In this document: positions 36,971 through 43,762 of the stretch, in pieces
Numbering within the stretch: position 1 is the stretch's first letter
How the letters are laid out: every line of letters starts with the position of its first letter
Assembly (NCBI RefSeq): GCF_000739375.1
Contig: NZ_CP006704.1
Location: forward strand, 2,976,001 to 3,040,000
From: Comamonas testosteroni TK102
Lineage (GTDB): Bacteria; Pseudomonadota; Gammaproteobacteria; Burkholderiales; Burkholderiaceae_C
DNA: 64,000 nt
Direction of reading: 5' to 3'
The notes under the pieces: model-generated
What the model was told of the DNA's origin: nothing
Database searches by the model: none
The model's input: the letters and a program-made list of their open reading frames with translations, nothing else
Made by a program: the position numbers and the translations under genes

Positions 36971-37588
36971 ATGTCATTCCTTGCTTTCCTTCTGGCTGCA
37001 GTTCTTCTGGCTATCACTCCCGGCCCCGGCATCGCCTATGTCGTCGCACGCACGGCGGCGGGCGGCCGATCTGAAGGGCTGGCCTCATGTCTGGGCACCG
37101 GCTTGGGCGGAATGCTGCATGTGCTCGCTGCCGCATTCGGTCTGTCCGTGCTCATCGCTCAATCGGCGGTGGCGTTCACCCTGCTCAAATACCTGGGCGC
37201 TGCCTATCTGGTGTATCTGGGTATCCGCTTATGGCTGCGCCGGGAGCCGGCAGCCGCGGTGGAGGCGGTGACGCCTCAAGGCGCGCGCCGCGCACTGGTC
37301 GAAGGCATCGTGGTCGAGGCATTGAACGTCAAGACCGCGTTGTTCTTTCTGGCCTTTCTGCCGCAGTTCGTCGATCCGGGCGCGGCCTTGGTGCCGCAAC
37401 TGGTGCTGCTGGGCAGCATCTGCGTTGCCCTCAATACGTTGGTCGATGTGGTGGCGGTCTTTATCGCCCATCGCCTGCTCAGCTCGGGTGCGGCGCGTGC
37501 GGCCCGCGCCCGTGTGATGACCCGCATGTCGGGGGCCACGATGATGGGGCTGGGCGCTTTTCTGGCACTGGCACGGCGCGAAGCGTAG
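36971..37588 (+). CDS. LysE/RhtB-family amino-acid exporter
   Basis: The 205-residue protein has six hydrophobic segments and the family motifs LLAITPGPGIAYVVART, GLASCLGTGLGGMLHVLAA, LKYLGAAYLVYLGIRLWLRR and EALNVKTALFFLAFLPQFVD. It exports amino acids or analogues by proton exchange across the inner membrane. It is the last gene of the MocR-controlled group, so the module probably detoxifies an amino acid or related compound. Confidence 0.9.
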   Translation: MSFLAFLLAAVLLAITPGPGIAYVVARTAAGGRSEGLASCLGTGLGGMLHVLAAAFGLSVLIAQSAVAFTLLKYLGAAYLVYLGIRLWLRREPAAAVEAVTPQGARRALVEGIVVEALNVKTALFFLAFLPQFVDPGAALVPQLVLLGSICVALNTLVDVVAVFIAHRLLSSGAARAARARVMTRMSGATMMGLGAFLALARREA

Positions 37589-37660
37589 GGGCATAGACCT
37601 GGGCCTCGCCGCTGGCCTGCTGTCTTTCTGCGAGTCAATGGAGGTCAACCTGGGCGTGTC

Positions 37661-37862
37661 GGCGCGATGCGCCGCCGGGCTCTTCGGGCTGCGCCCCGCG
37701 CTTCGTGCCGAATCACGGCCATGCGGCTTGATCCCTCACGCACCTACGCGCCTGCGGCGCTGCGCGCTTTGCTTTCCTCCAGGGGAAAGCCCTGCGGGCT
37801 ATCCCCGCCGCGCGGTGCTTGGCGCCCCTCAATACCCCGAACCGGCATGCGCCGGATCGGCC
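37661..37862. repeat. Dispersed GC-rich ICE repeat, copy B
   Basis: Located in the 838-base gap 37,589-38,426, which holds no convincing gene. It has GGGCTGCGCCCCGCGCTTCG, CACGGCCATGCGGCTTGATC and CGCCTGCGGCGCTGCGCGCT, and ends with the imperfect hairpin CCGAACCGGC ATGC GCCGGATCGG. It matches copy C (39,138-39,350) for about 200 bases and copy A for about 120. Confidence 0.65.
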
Positions 37863-38240
37863 CGTCCAGCGCGCCGCCGCATAGGCAGTGCTCGGCGGGT
37901 ACGCCAGGGCTTGCTGCGGCAGGTTGTGCGAATGCATGCCGCCTGCGACGCTGGCGGTTCGTTGCCTGTGTGTCACGAAGGACGGTTCACGGATATGCCG
38001 CCTGGCCTTGCGAGGGCGCATCCTCACCGCGCATCCATCATGGCCGCCTGCATGGGATGGGGTGTGTTCCCACTGATCGTTGGGGAATGGCCTTGCCTGG
38101 GGAAGGGGGCATGCCGTTGACTCCTTCGTGCGGGGATGCCAGGGTGGCCATGGCTCCTTCCGGATGTGGGTCGGCCCAGGGCGTCCTTGTGTTGTCGTGA
38201 ATCCTGGCGGTGGTGTGGGCTTCATGTCTGCAACCTTCCA

Positions 38241-38307
38241 GCCCAAATAATTTCCCCTGCTTTGTCACTGCGTTCGGCGCATTCCTCGCGGGACAAATTA
38301 TTTGGGC
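38241..38307. repeat. AT-rich perfect inverted repeat in the gap before DUF736
   Basis: GCCCAAATAATTT (38241-38253) and AAATTATTTGGGC (38295-38307) are perfect 13-bp arms around a 41-base loop. Each arm is preceded or followed by TTCCA in direct orientation. The AT-rich arms contrast sharply with the surrounding GC-rich DNA. It could be a binding site, origin component or structured RNA. Confidence 0.65.
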
Positions 38308-38426
38308 TTCCAGGTGCTCCACTGCGTTGCGCCCGCAAGCGGTGCCGCCAGCCCGCCCCCCCGCCGGCCGGATCACAACAAGGACGCGATGGGCGCGAAC
38401 CTTGTTCAACCGTAAGGAGTTTCATC

Positions 38427-38743
38427 ATGGCAAACATCGGCACCTTCACCGCGGACAAAGATGGTTTCAGCGGCACGCTGCGCACCCTGACGCTCAACGT
38501 CAAGGCCAAGCTGGTTCCCAACGACAAGGGGGACAACGAACACGCCCCCGACTACCGCCTGCAGGCAGGGGGGGGCTGGAGGTTGGCGCGGCGTGGAAGA
38601 AAGTCAGCAAGGCCGAACGCCCCTACATCTCCGTGACCCTGGATGATCCTTCGTTTCCGGCAACCGTCTATGCCCGCCTGATCGAGGGCGAGGACGGCAC
38701 GCACGACCTGATCTGGTCGCGCAGCAAGCCCCAGGCGGCCTGA
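38427..38743 (+). pseudogene. DUF736 family gene broken by a frameshift at an 8-G run
   Basis: ATG 38427 follows a strong TAAGGAG. The product begins [20 protein letters not shown] with [19 protein letters not shown], typical of DUF736. The frame changes at GGGGGGGG (38568-38575). The C-terminal half continues in another frame as [39 protein letters not shown] and [12 protein letters not shown]. Six (or nine) G instead of eight would restore the protein of about 105 residues. Whether the defect is real cannot be told from the sequence. Confidence 0.85.
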
Positions 38744-38846
38744 CGGCCGCCAGCGCCCCTGCCCACGCGGCGGGGCGCTGTGCTGCTGGCGCAGCGCCAT
38801 GCAGGAAGCGGCCGTGGCCGCTTCGTCACTCAGGGGGGGAGAACAG

Positions 38847-39421
38847 ATGCTGATATTTTCAGGCACAGGGTTTCACCGACGCTCGTGGTGCTGCTGGAGC
38901 AGATCGGACGTGGCGCGCACAAGCGCGTTGATGAAAACCGCGAGCTGCTGGAGCTGCTACAAAAGAAGGCGCCGCATCTGCTAGACGAATGCCCGTGGAT
39001 CGTGGGCTGGCTCCGCGCCAACGATGAGGTGTTCGTGGCAATGGGGATGAGGGTGACCGAGTTGCGGCTTTTGCCCCCAGGTTTGCCGTGCGGCCAGGTT
39101 TTCCGCGTGCATGGCCCGAGTGGCGTCCATCAGCAGACCAGGGCGTTTCGGTGCGTTGCACCGCCAGGCTTTGCGGGCTGCGCCCCGTGCCACTTTCAGC
39201 GTCACGGCCATCCGGCTCCAATCCTTAACGCGGCTTCGCGCCTGCGGCGCTGCGCGCTTCGCTTGCTCCAGGGGATCGGCGCAAGGCCCATCCCCGCCGT
39301 GCGAGGCTTGGCGCCCCTCGACACCACCGAACCGGCTCGCGCCGGATCGGCTGGGGGCAGTGCAAAGGCCGGCCATCGCCATCAACAGCACACATCACAC
39401 GTCAGCAGTGGATTGGCGTAG
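38847..39421 (+). pseudogene. Small ICE-type gene with probable frameshift
   Basis: The ATG at 38847 follows GGGGGGGAGA and starts MLIFSGTGF. The next 20 codons only look like protein if one base is added near GGGTTTCACC (38868-38876), giving ...SPTLVVLLEQIGRGAHKRVD, then ENRELLELLQKKAPHLLDE and CPWIVGWLRANDEVFVAMG. The helical, charged core (38,875-39,060) is convincing. Beyond it the frame stays open through repeat copy C to 39,421 without protein character, so the true end is unknown. Function unknown. Confidence 0.4.
39138..39350. repeat. Dispersed GC-rich ICE repeat, copy C
   Basis: It shares with copy B the words GGGCTGCGCCCCG, CACGGCCATCCGGCT, CGCGCCTGCGGCGCTGCGCG, CAGGGGAT/AA, GGCGCCCCTC and the terminal hairpin CCGAACCGGC TCGC GCCGGATCGG. 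It lies just downstream of the candidate defence operon. Confidence 0.6.
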
Positions 39422-40221
39422 GAGCGGTGCCCCTTGTGAGGGTCGATGATCCGTTCGGGATGGCAATGGCCGCGCACGCATTCAGGAGGAATGTCTTGGC
39501 GCACGACATAGCAAGGGGGATCATCCCCAAACCCCATGGGGCGCCGAGCGGCCAGTTGCCCCCATTCGGACAAGATCATCTTCGCCACTTCCACCTGTTG
39601 CGCTCCTGGCACGAGCTTCACCGGGATATCGACTTCCAGGATTGTCGGGATGCCGTACTGGCGAAGCCGGAAGCGGTAGTCCTCGCCGCTCGGGGATCGG
39701 CTCAAGTGCGCCGCGAGCGCCATCAGGTACTCACTGCCCTGAATGAGGTAATGGCCGCATTGTTCGATAAGAAACTTGTCGCTGCCGACAAGCCACATGG
39801 CACCGCGCTCCGAGTTGCTGCGGTCGGCGAATTGCCTGATGGCGTTCTCCACGTCTTCCTTGGGCACATCGGAGAAGATTTCGCGGAATATGTCGCACAG
39901 CAGATCGCTGTTCTGCCCAAGCAGGCCGCGCTCGTAGTAGCTGGACACGCTTGACGGCCGACAGCCATGAAAGCCTTTGAAGTGCGTGTAGTAGCTGGTG
40001 AGGCTGCCAGTGAACTCAGGCAGGATGTACTCTGAGTCGGGAAGCCAGCAAAGATCGTCAGACCAGCATTCCGGCTGCTCTTGCGCAAGGTGTTGCCGTA
40101 GTTCAGCGGTCAGGACATGACCTGCGTAGTGGCGGATGCTGGCCAGCCAGCTCCGGCGATTTCTCCAGTCCAGAACTTTGGGGGGCAACGCAATCGGCCG
40201 CCTGGGATTGTTTTTCGCCAT
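39382..40221 (-). CDS. Unrecognised 279-residue protein, last gene of the AbiTii operon
   Basis: ATG at 40221, 33 bases after the AbiTii stop. The central part reads YYTHFKGFHGCRPSSVSSYY with ERGLLGQNSDLLCDIFREIF and later HYLIQGSEYLMALAAHL. The FHGCR...SYY...GSE order recalls the His-Tyr-Glu arrangement of ADP-ribosyltransferase folds, but this is a guess. The C-terminus is Cys/His-rich (CVRGHCHPERIIDPHKGHRS ... LLTCDVCC) and could bind zinc. No signal peptide or membrane helix. Its place beside an AbiTii gene makes an antiphage effector or partner role plausible. Confidence 0.6.
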   Translation of the reverse strand: MAKNNPRRPIALPPKVLDWRNRRSWLASIRHYAGHVLTAELRQHLAQEQPECWSDDLCWLPDSEYILPEFTGSLTSYYTHFKGFHGCRPSSVSSYYERGLLGQNSDLLCDIFREIFSDVPKEDVENAIRQFADRSNSERGAMWLVGSDKFLIEQCGHYLIQGSEYLMALAAHLSRSPSGEDYRFRLRQYGIPTILEVDIPVKLVPGAQQVEVAKMILSEWGQLAARRPMGFGDDPPCYVVRQDIPPECVRGHCHPERIIDPHKGHRSYANPLLTCDVCC

Positions 40222-40254
40222 TCTTCTGGCACGTGCCTGTGTGATGAGCGTCGG

Positions 40255-41154
40255 TCAGGTTGCCAGTACCGCCAATGGCGCAAGAAATGGCGCCACGACA
40301 GGCCCAAGCACTTGCATATGGTCTGCAACGATTCCCATAAAGCGATGGTACTTTTCTTTGAACGCGGTCGTTCCATTGGTTGCGCGTAATTCTTCAACAG
40401 CACCGCCTAGCTCGACTTCAAGCGGCTTGGCTAAATTAGCTGCGGCGATTGCATCAAGGAGCTTGGCGAATAGCTCGTGATCCACATTTTTCTGCTGTTT
40501 GGCATGTTGAGTGAAGTTAGTGCTGCCCGATGCCAAATTCTGAACATCCCCGGTTATATAAGTATTGAAGATATGTTGAACTGTCTCTTGTGGAACAGGC
40601 TTTTCGTTTGCCATTGCTTCTCCTGCGGCTGGGTTCTGTGCCTCGATCTCCAAGGCGAAATTTAAGATGCGAGTGCGAACCGTGTCCAAAGCTGCCACCA
40701 GCGCCGAGGTCGGTATGACTTTCCACGCTTGCATGCAGACCATGTTCTCGTAGATTCTCTGCCCGAAGTGAGCCACCAAATCTGGATTCCACGGCTCCTG
40801 CAATGTCCCTGACTTTCCGTCGGCCACAAGCGATGCCATGGCTGCTATGGGCTGCGTGAAGTACGAGTGTCCCAAGATTTCACGAAAATCCTCGGGGAAA
40901 CAGCTCAGAGGAATATGGGCGTTGCGTAGACCAGACCCGAAGGGTCCACTGAAATGGCCTTTGGAGTTCACGCCAAAAATTCTGTACTCAGGAAGATCAT
41001 CCGTGTTGTCATAGCCGGACAACTCACTATCGATCCAGCGCTTGAAGTCATCATTCCCAAGGCGGGCGGCCAGTACCTTGCACTTCCGAAGCAAGGTCGG
41101 CAAATCAATAGACGAGTCGATTGCTGCGTCTTGTATTTGGCGTAGGAGAGACAT
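40255..41154 (-). CDS. AbiTii domain protein (candidate phage-defence component)
   Basis: The 299-residue protein opens with the AbiTii signature: SLLRQIQDAAIDSSIDLPTL, LRKCKVLAARLGNDDFKRWI and ELSGYDNTDDLPEYRI. The N-terminal domain covers about 180 residues. A Gln/Lys-rich helical region follows (GSTNFTQHAKQQKNVDHELF). The C-terminus is hydrophobic (VLGPVVAPFLAPLAVLAT) and could insert in a membrane. AbiTii domains are associated with abortive-infection-type antiphage systems. It sits between an HTH regulator and an unknown gene on the same strand. Confidence 0.75.
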   Translation of the reverse strand: MSLLRQIQDAAIDSSIDLPTLLRKCKVLAARLGNDDFKRWIDSELSGYDNTDDLPEYRIFGVNSKGHFSGPFGSGLRNAHIPLSCFPEDFREILGHSYFTQPIAAMASLVADGKSGTLQEPWNPDLVAHFGQRIYENMVCMQAWKVIPTSALVAALDTVRTRILNFALEIEAQNPAAGEAMANEKPVPQETVQHIFNTYITGDVQNLASGSTNFTQHAKQQKNVDHELFAKLLDAIAAANLAKPLEVELGGAVEELRATNGTTAFKEKYHRFMGIVADHMQVLGPVVAPFLAPLAVLAT

Positions 41155-41274
41155 GTATTTCTTGGGAACCTTGAGTCAATGTGGTTTGACGGGAATAGAT
41201 GGGTGCGGCAGTGGAAATTGGTAGACCAACCGCATGAAAAGAGCTTTGACAGGCTGAGGCAGCACTGATGCGCT

Positions 41275-41592
41275 CTATAACTCAGTGCCTTCTTGTCGCA
41301 CCGCATCCAGCTCCTGCCGCACCTGCACCAAAAGCTGGTCGACCCGTTGTGAATCGTTGCCCGCATAGGCCAGCGTCAGCAGTGTGAGCGGGTGAACCTC
41401 CATGACTTCGCATAGCTCGGCCAGCTTGTTCAAGGTGGGACTTTTGAGATCGCGCTCCAGCGTACTCATGTAGGTGCGGCTGGAGACGTCGGAGAAGTCT
41501 TCCTGGCTCAGGCCCCGTGCTTTGCGGATGGTCTTCAATGCCTCCGACAATGTGTGCTTCGCTGCCAACCTTGGATCTCCCCCAAAATCCAA
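41275..41592 (-). CDS. XRE-family HTH regulator of the AbiTii operon
   Basis: About 105 residues. There is no in-frame ATG; the frame opens with TTG at 41592, and a second TTG at 41568 sits 9 bases after GGGGGAG and is a good alternative. The HTH is clear: LKTIRKARGLSQEDFSDVSS, RTYMSTLERDLKSPTLNKLA. A C-terminal coiled segment (VDQLLVQVRQELDAVRQEG) may dimerise. It is first in the operon, 120 bases before the AbiTii gene, so it probably represses the module. Confidence 0.8.
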   Translation of the reverse strand: MDFGGDPRLAAKHTLSEALKTIRKARGLSQEDFSDVSSRTYMSTLERDLKSPTLNKLAELCEVMEVHPLTLLTLAYAGNDSQRVDQLLVQVRQELDAVRQEGTEL

Positions 41593-41611
41593 GATGACAT
41601 CCGATTGCGCT

Positions 41612-41632
41612 CTATAGGACTACAATCTATAG
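41612..41632. promoter_or_regulatory. Candidate operator of the XRE/AbiTii operon
   Basis: Two copies of the self-complementary hexamer CTATAG (41612-41617 and 41627-41632) are 15 bases apart. They lie just upstream of the HTH gene, in its promoter region. Such paired sites suit a dimeric XRE repressor. Confidence 0.45.
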
Positions 41633-41668
41633 TATTCATTGCATGTGGCTTGCCGCTTTTGTACTTTT

Positions 41669-41806
41669 ACGGAAATCCGTATTTGTGGCTTTGAACAGGA
41701 GCACAAAGCCACATCCGTGCTTTGGCACAAATCCGCCGATACGGTTTTGTGCTTTCATGCTTCGGTGAATTCGATGCAAGGCGCATTTGTGATTTCGTGC
41801 AAATGC
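41669..41806. repeat. Cluster of four hairpins built from CACAAA/TTTGTG words
   Basis: The four stems are: ACGGA-AA-TCCGT (41669-41680); TGTGGCTTTG / CAAAGCCACA (41684-41693, 41704-41713); GCACAAATCCG / CGGTTTTGTGC with one mismatch (41725-41735, 41742-41752); and GCATTTG / CAAATGC (41783-41789, 41800-41806). Three have loops of 6-10 bases. The cluster fills the gap between the divergent XRE gene and the second DUF2958 gene. It could be an origin, a binding array or a structured RNA. Confidence 0.7.
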
Positions 41807-41880
41807 TGACGATGTTTTGCGTTTCCGTAATGGGGATCAAGGCGTGCGAGCGCATCATGCGCGTTGCGGAGGATTCAGCC

Positions 41881-42231
41881 ATGACAGAACCACTCACCAC
41901 CGATCAGGAACGCGCACAGTTGCTTGCCAACGGCAGGGATCGCGCGGCCGGCTTCGCCATCGACCCGCTGCCCGTGGTGCGGTTGTTCACGCCGGATGCC
42001 CACGCCACTTGGCTGCTGGCCTGGCTTGATCCCGCCGATGGCGACACCGCGACCGGCGTGGTTGATTTGGGGCTGGGCATGCCCGAACTGGGCGAGATCA
42101 AGCTGTCCGATCTGGCCTCCATCGTCGGCCCGAACAAGCTGGCGGTAATGCGGGACCGGTATTTCAAGGCGGTGCGCCCGCTGTCGGAGTACCTGCGGCT
42201 TGCGCAGGAGAACGGTTCCATCATTGATTGA
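41881..42231 (+). CDS. DUF2958 domain protein (second copy)
   Basis: 116 residues, the same length as the copy at 29,764. Motifs: LTTDQERAQLLANGRDRAAG, LPVVRLFTPDAHATWLLAWL, GVVDLGLGMPELGEIKLSDL and VRPLSEYLRLAQENGSI. The two copies share about half their residues by eye, so they are old paralogues rather than a recent duplication. The ATG at 41881 follows GGAGG in TTGCGGAGGATTCAGCC. Function unknown. Confidence 0.85.
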   Translation: MTEPLTTDQERAQLLANGRDRAAGFAIDPLPVVRLFTPDAHATWLLAWLDPADGDTATGVVDLGLGMPELGEIKLSDLASIVGPNKLAVMRDRYFKAVRPLSEYLRLAQENGSIID

Positions 42232-42570
42232 ACCGTTTGCGTCCCGTCGTTGTCGGGCGCATTGAGGCTATTTGCGTCTGAGTCCAGACCTGTACGGTCT
42301 CAATCGGCACTGTTGCAGCGAAGTGGTGCGACTCTTGCGTAAACGGTCATGACAGCCGGCGTGGCTTGCGGCACGGTGGGTGCAGCAGGAGACGATTCAC
42401 GCCATGCGCCACCATCGCATTCGGACGATCTGCACAATGTAGCGGATTCATTTCGTCTTGAAACAAAAGTTTCTGATCCACATGTTTTTTAACGATTGGA
42501 TTTTGATGCGGTAGTGCTCTCCCTTGGATGGCCGGTGGCGCCTCTCCTGCGCAATATGGGAGATTGCGTC
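42232..42570. other. Intergenic region before the DUF6499/DUF2285 gene
   Basis: 339 bases without a convincing gene. They include a small hairpin (GAAAC-AAAA-GTTTC near 42459-42472) and GGCACTGTTGCA at 42306-42317, which resembles the tip of IS6-family ends but has no transposase nearby. An AT-rich stretch around 42,480-42,510 probably holds the promoter of the next gene. Confidence 0.4.
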
Positions 42571-43329
42571 ATGGCAGATCGAAGCACCGAGCCTTGGTAT
42601 CCCACGGCCGCGTACCTCTACGTGCTGCACCTGGACGGCCCCGCGCTGGCCTGGGAGTACCTGCGCAGAAATCCCGATTACCGGCTGGATTGGCTGCACC
42701 AGCGTCGCCGGCCCGAGGTGGCCCAACGCTGGGGCCTGCGCCTGTTCGAGGACCCAGCCCTGGATGCGCGCGACGCGCATCCGGCTTGGTTTCCAGACCA
42801 TGAGGCCCTGGTCTTGCTCTACCCGGATGCCGATCCACCGCCGGATGCCCTGGTCTTCGGGTTCTGGCACCTGCCTGGTCGCAAGCACTTGGTCCACGAC
42901 GGGCGCCGCCTGGTGCTGGTGGTCCACTGGCCCGGCTGCTGCCTGCGCTTCGCGCTGGCGCCGGGCCTCGAGGAGGGCATGGCCTGCGTCTACGCCGTGC
43001 GGGCCTGCAGGGCGCCTTGCACGCGCTACCGCGCATTTGCAGCTGAACTGGACAAGCTCGATCGGCTGACCGCTGTCCAAGCCGATCCGCCGACAACTCG
43101 GCCCCGGCCGTTGACCACCGCGCTGCTGGAACTGCATACCCTGCAGGCGCTCGACGCCACCCTGGCGGGCGCGTCCTTGCGCGAGGTGGCCGAGGGCTTG
43201 TTCGGCGCCGACGCCGTGGCGGCCGACTGGTTCTCCGACGGCAGCCTGCGCTCGCGCGTGCGGCGCCTGGTACGGCGGGGCCAGATGCTGATGGACGGCG
43301 GTTATCGCCGTCTCGCACAGCTCGAATGA
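42571..43329 (+). CDS. DUF6499 / DUF2285 domain DNA-binding-type protein
   Basis: 252 residues from the ATG at 42571 (GGGAG upstream). The N-terminal DUF6499-like part reads STEPWYPTAAYLYVLHLDGP, ALAWEYLRRNPDYRLDW. The C-terminal DUF2285 includes RLVLVVHWPGCCLRFAL, a helical stretch and a terminal LRSRVRRLVRRGQMLMDGGY. Such proteins are part of the regulatory/replication block of Tn4371-like ICEs, next to the AlpA-like and RepA genes. A regulatory role is likely but unproven. Confidence 0.85.
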   Translation: MADRSTEPWYPTAAYLYVLHLDGPALAWEYLRRNPDYRLDWLHQRRRPEVAQRWGLRLFEDPALDARDAHPAWFPDHEALVLLYPDADPPPDALVFGFWHLPGRKHLVHDGRRLVLVVHWPGCCLRFALAPGLEEGMACVYAVRACRAPCTRYRAFAAELDKLDRLTAVQADPPTTRPRPLTTALLELHTLQALDATLAGASLREVAEGLFGADAVAADWFSDGSLRSRVRRLVRRGQMLMDGGYRRLAQLE

Positions 43330-43454
43330 CCTGGGGAGGGTCGTTTTGCCCTGGCTGCAAAACGACCCTCTGCGAAACAGCCGCGTTTTCTGAGACTGCC
43401 TCCATCCGGTTGCGCTGTGTGGCCGGAGCTTTGAAAGCTATGGAGATTCTCACC

Positions 43455-43736
43455 ATGCGTCCTGCTCCCTTGCGGCCTGCCGCCGCACCCATGATTTCTT
43501 CCGCGCAGCCCCAGCGCTATCTGACCAACGACGAAGCCGCCGAGTACCTACGGCTGTCACCGCGCACGCTGGAGAAGCAGCGCGTGATGGGCGGCGGCCC
43601 CAAGTTCCGCAAGTTCGGCCGCCGCGTCATGTACGCCGTCACCGATCTCGATGCCTGGGCCGAAGACCGCAGCTACGAGACCACGTCCGATCCCGAGTAC
43701 GCCGAGTTCCATGCGGCGGACAGCCGTGCGCGCTGA
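43455..43736 (+). CDS. AlpA/MerR-like helix-turn-helix protein
   Basis: 93 residues from the ATG at 43455, with GGAG upstream. The core is YLTNDEAAEYLRLSPRTLEK, QRVMGGGPKFRKFGRRVMYA and VTDLDAWAEDR, the standard excisionase/AlpA-type winged HTH. It lies directly upstream of repA (27 bases), a conserved arrangement on these ICEs. It may regulate repA or act in excision. Confidence 0.88.
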   Translation: MRPAPLRPAAAPMISSAQPQRYLTNDEAAEYLRLSPRTLEKQRVMGGGPKFRKFGRRVMYAVTDLDAWAEDRSYETTSDPEYAEFHAADSRAR

Positions 43737-43762
43737 TCGGCGGCGCGCGGGTGGCCTTCGCC

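Noticed and set aside
37589-38426. Several open frames in the 838-base gap after the LysE gene
   Set aside because: They are products of GC-rich repeat DNA, overlap each other on both strands and show no conserved protein features.
38780-38847. GTG start at 38780 for the small gene near 38,900
   Set aside because: It lacks a ribosome site and the first 20 residues are not protein-like; the ATG at 38847 with a frameshift explains the gene better.
42306-42317. GGCACTGTTGCA, resembling an IS6-family terminal repeat
   Set aside because: Only 12 bases match, there is no second end, no transposase and no target duplication.
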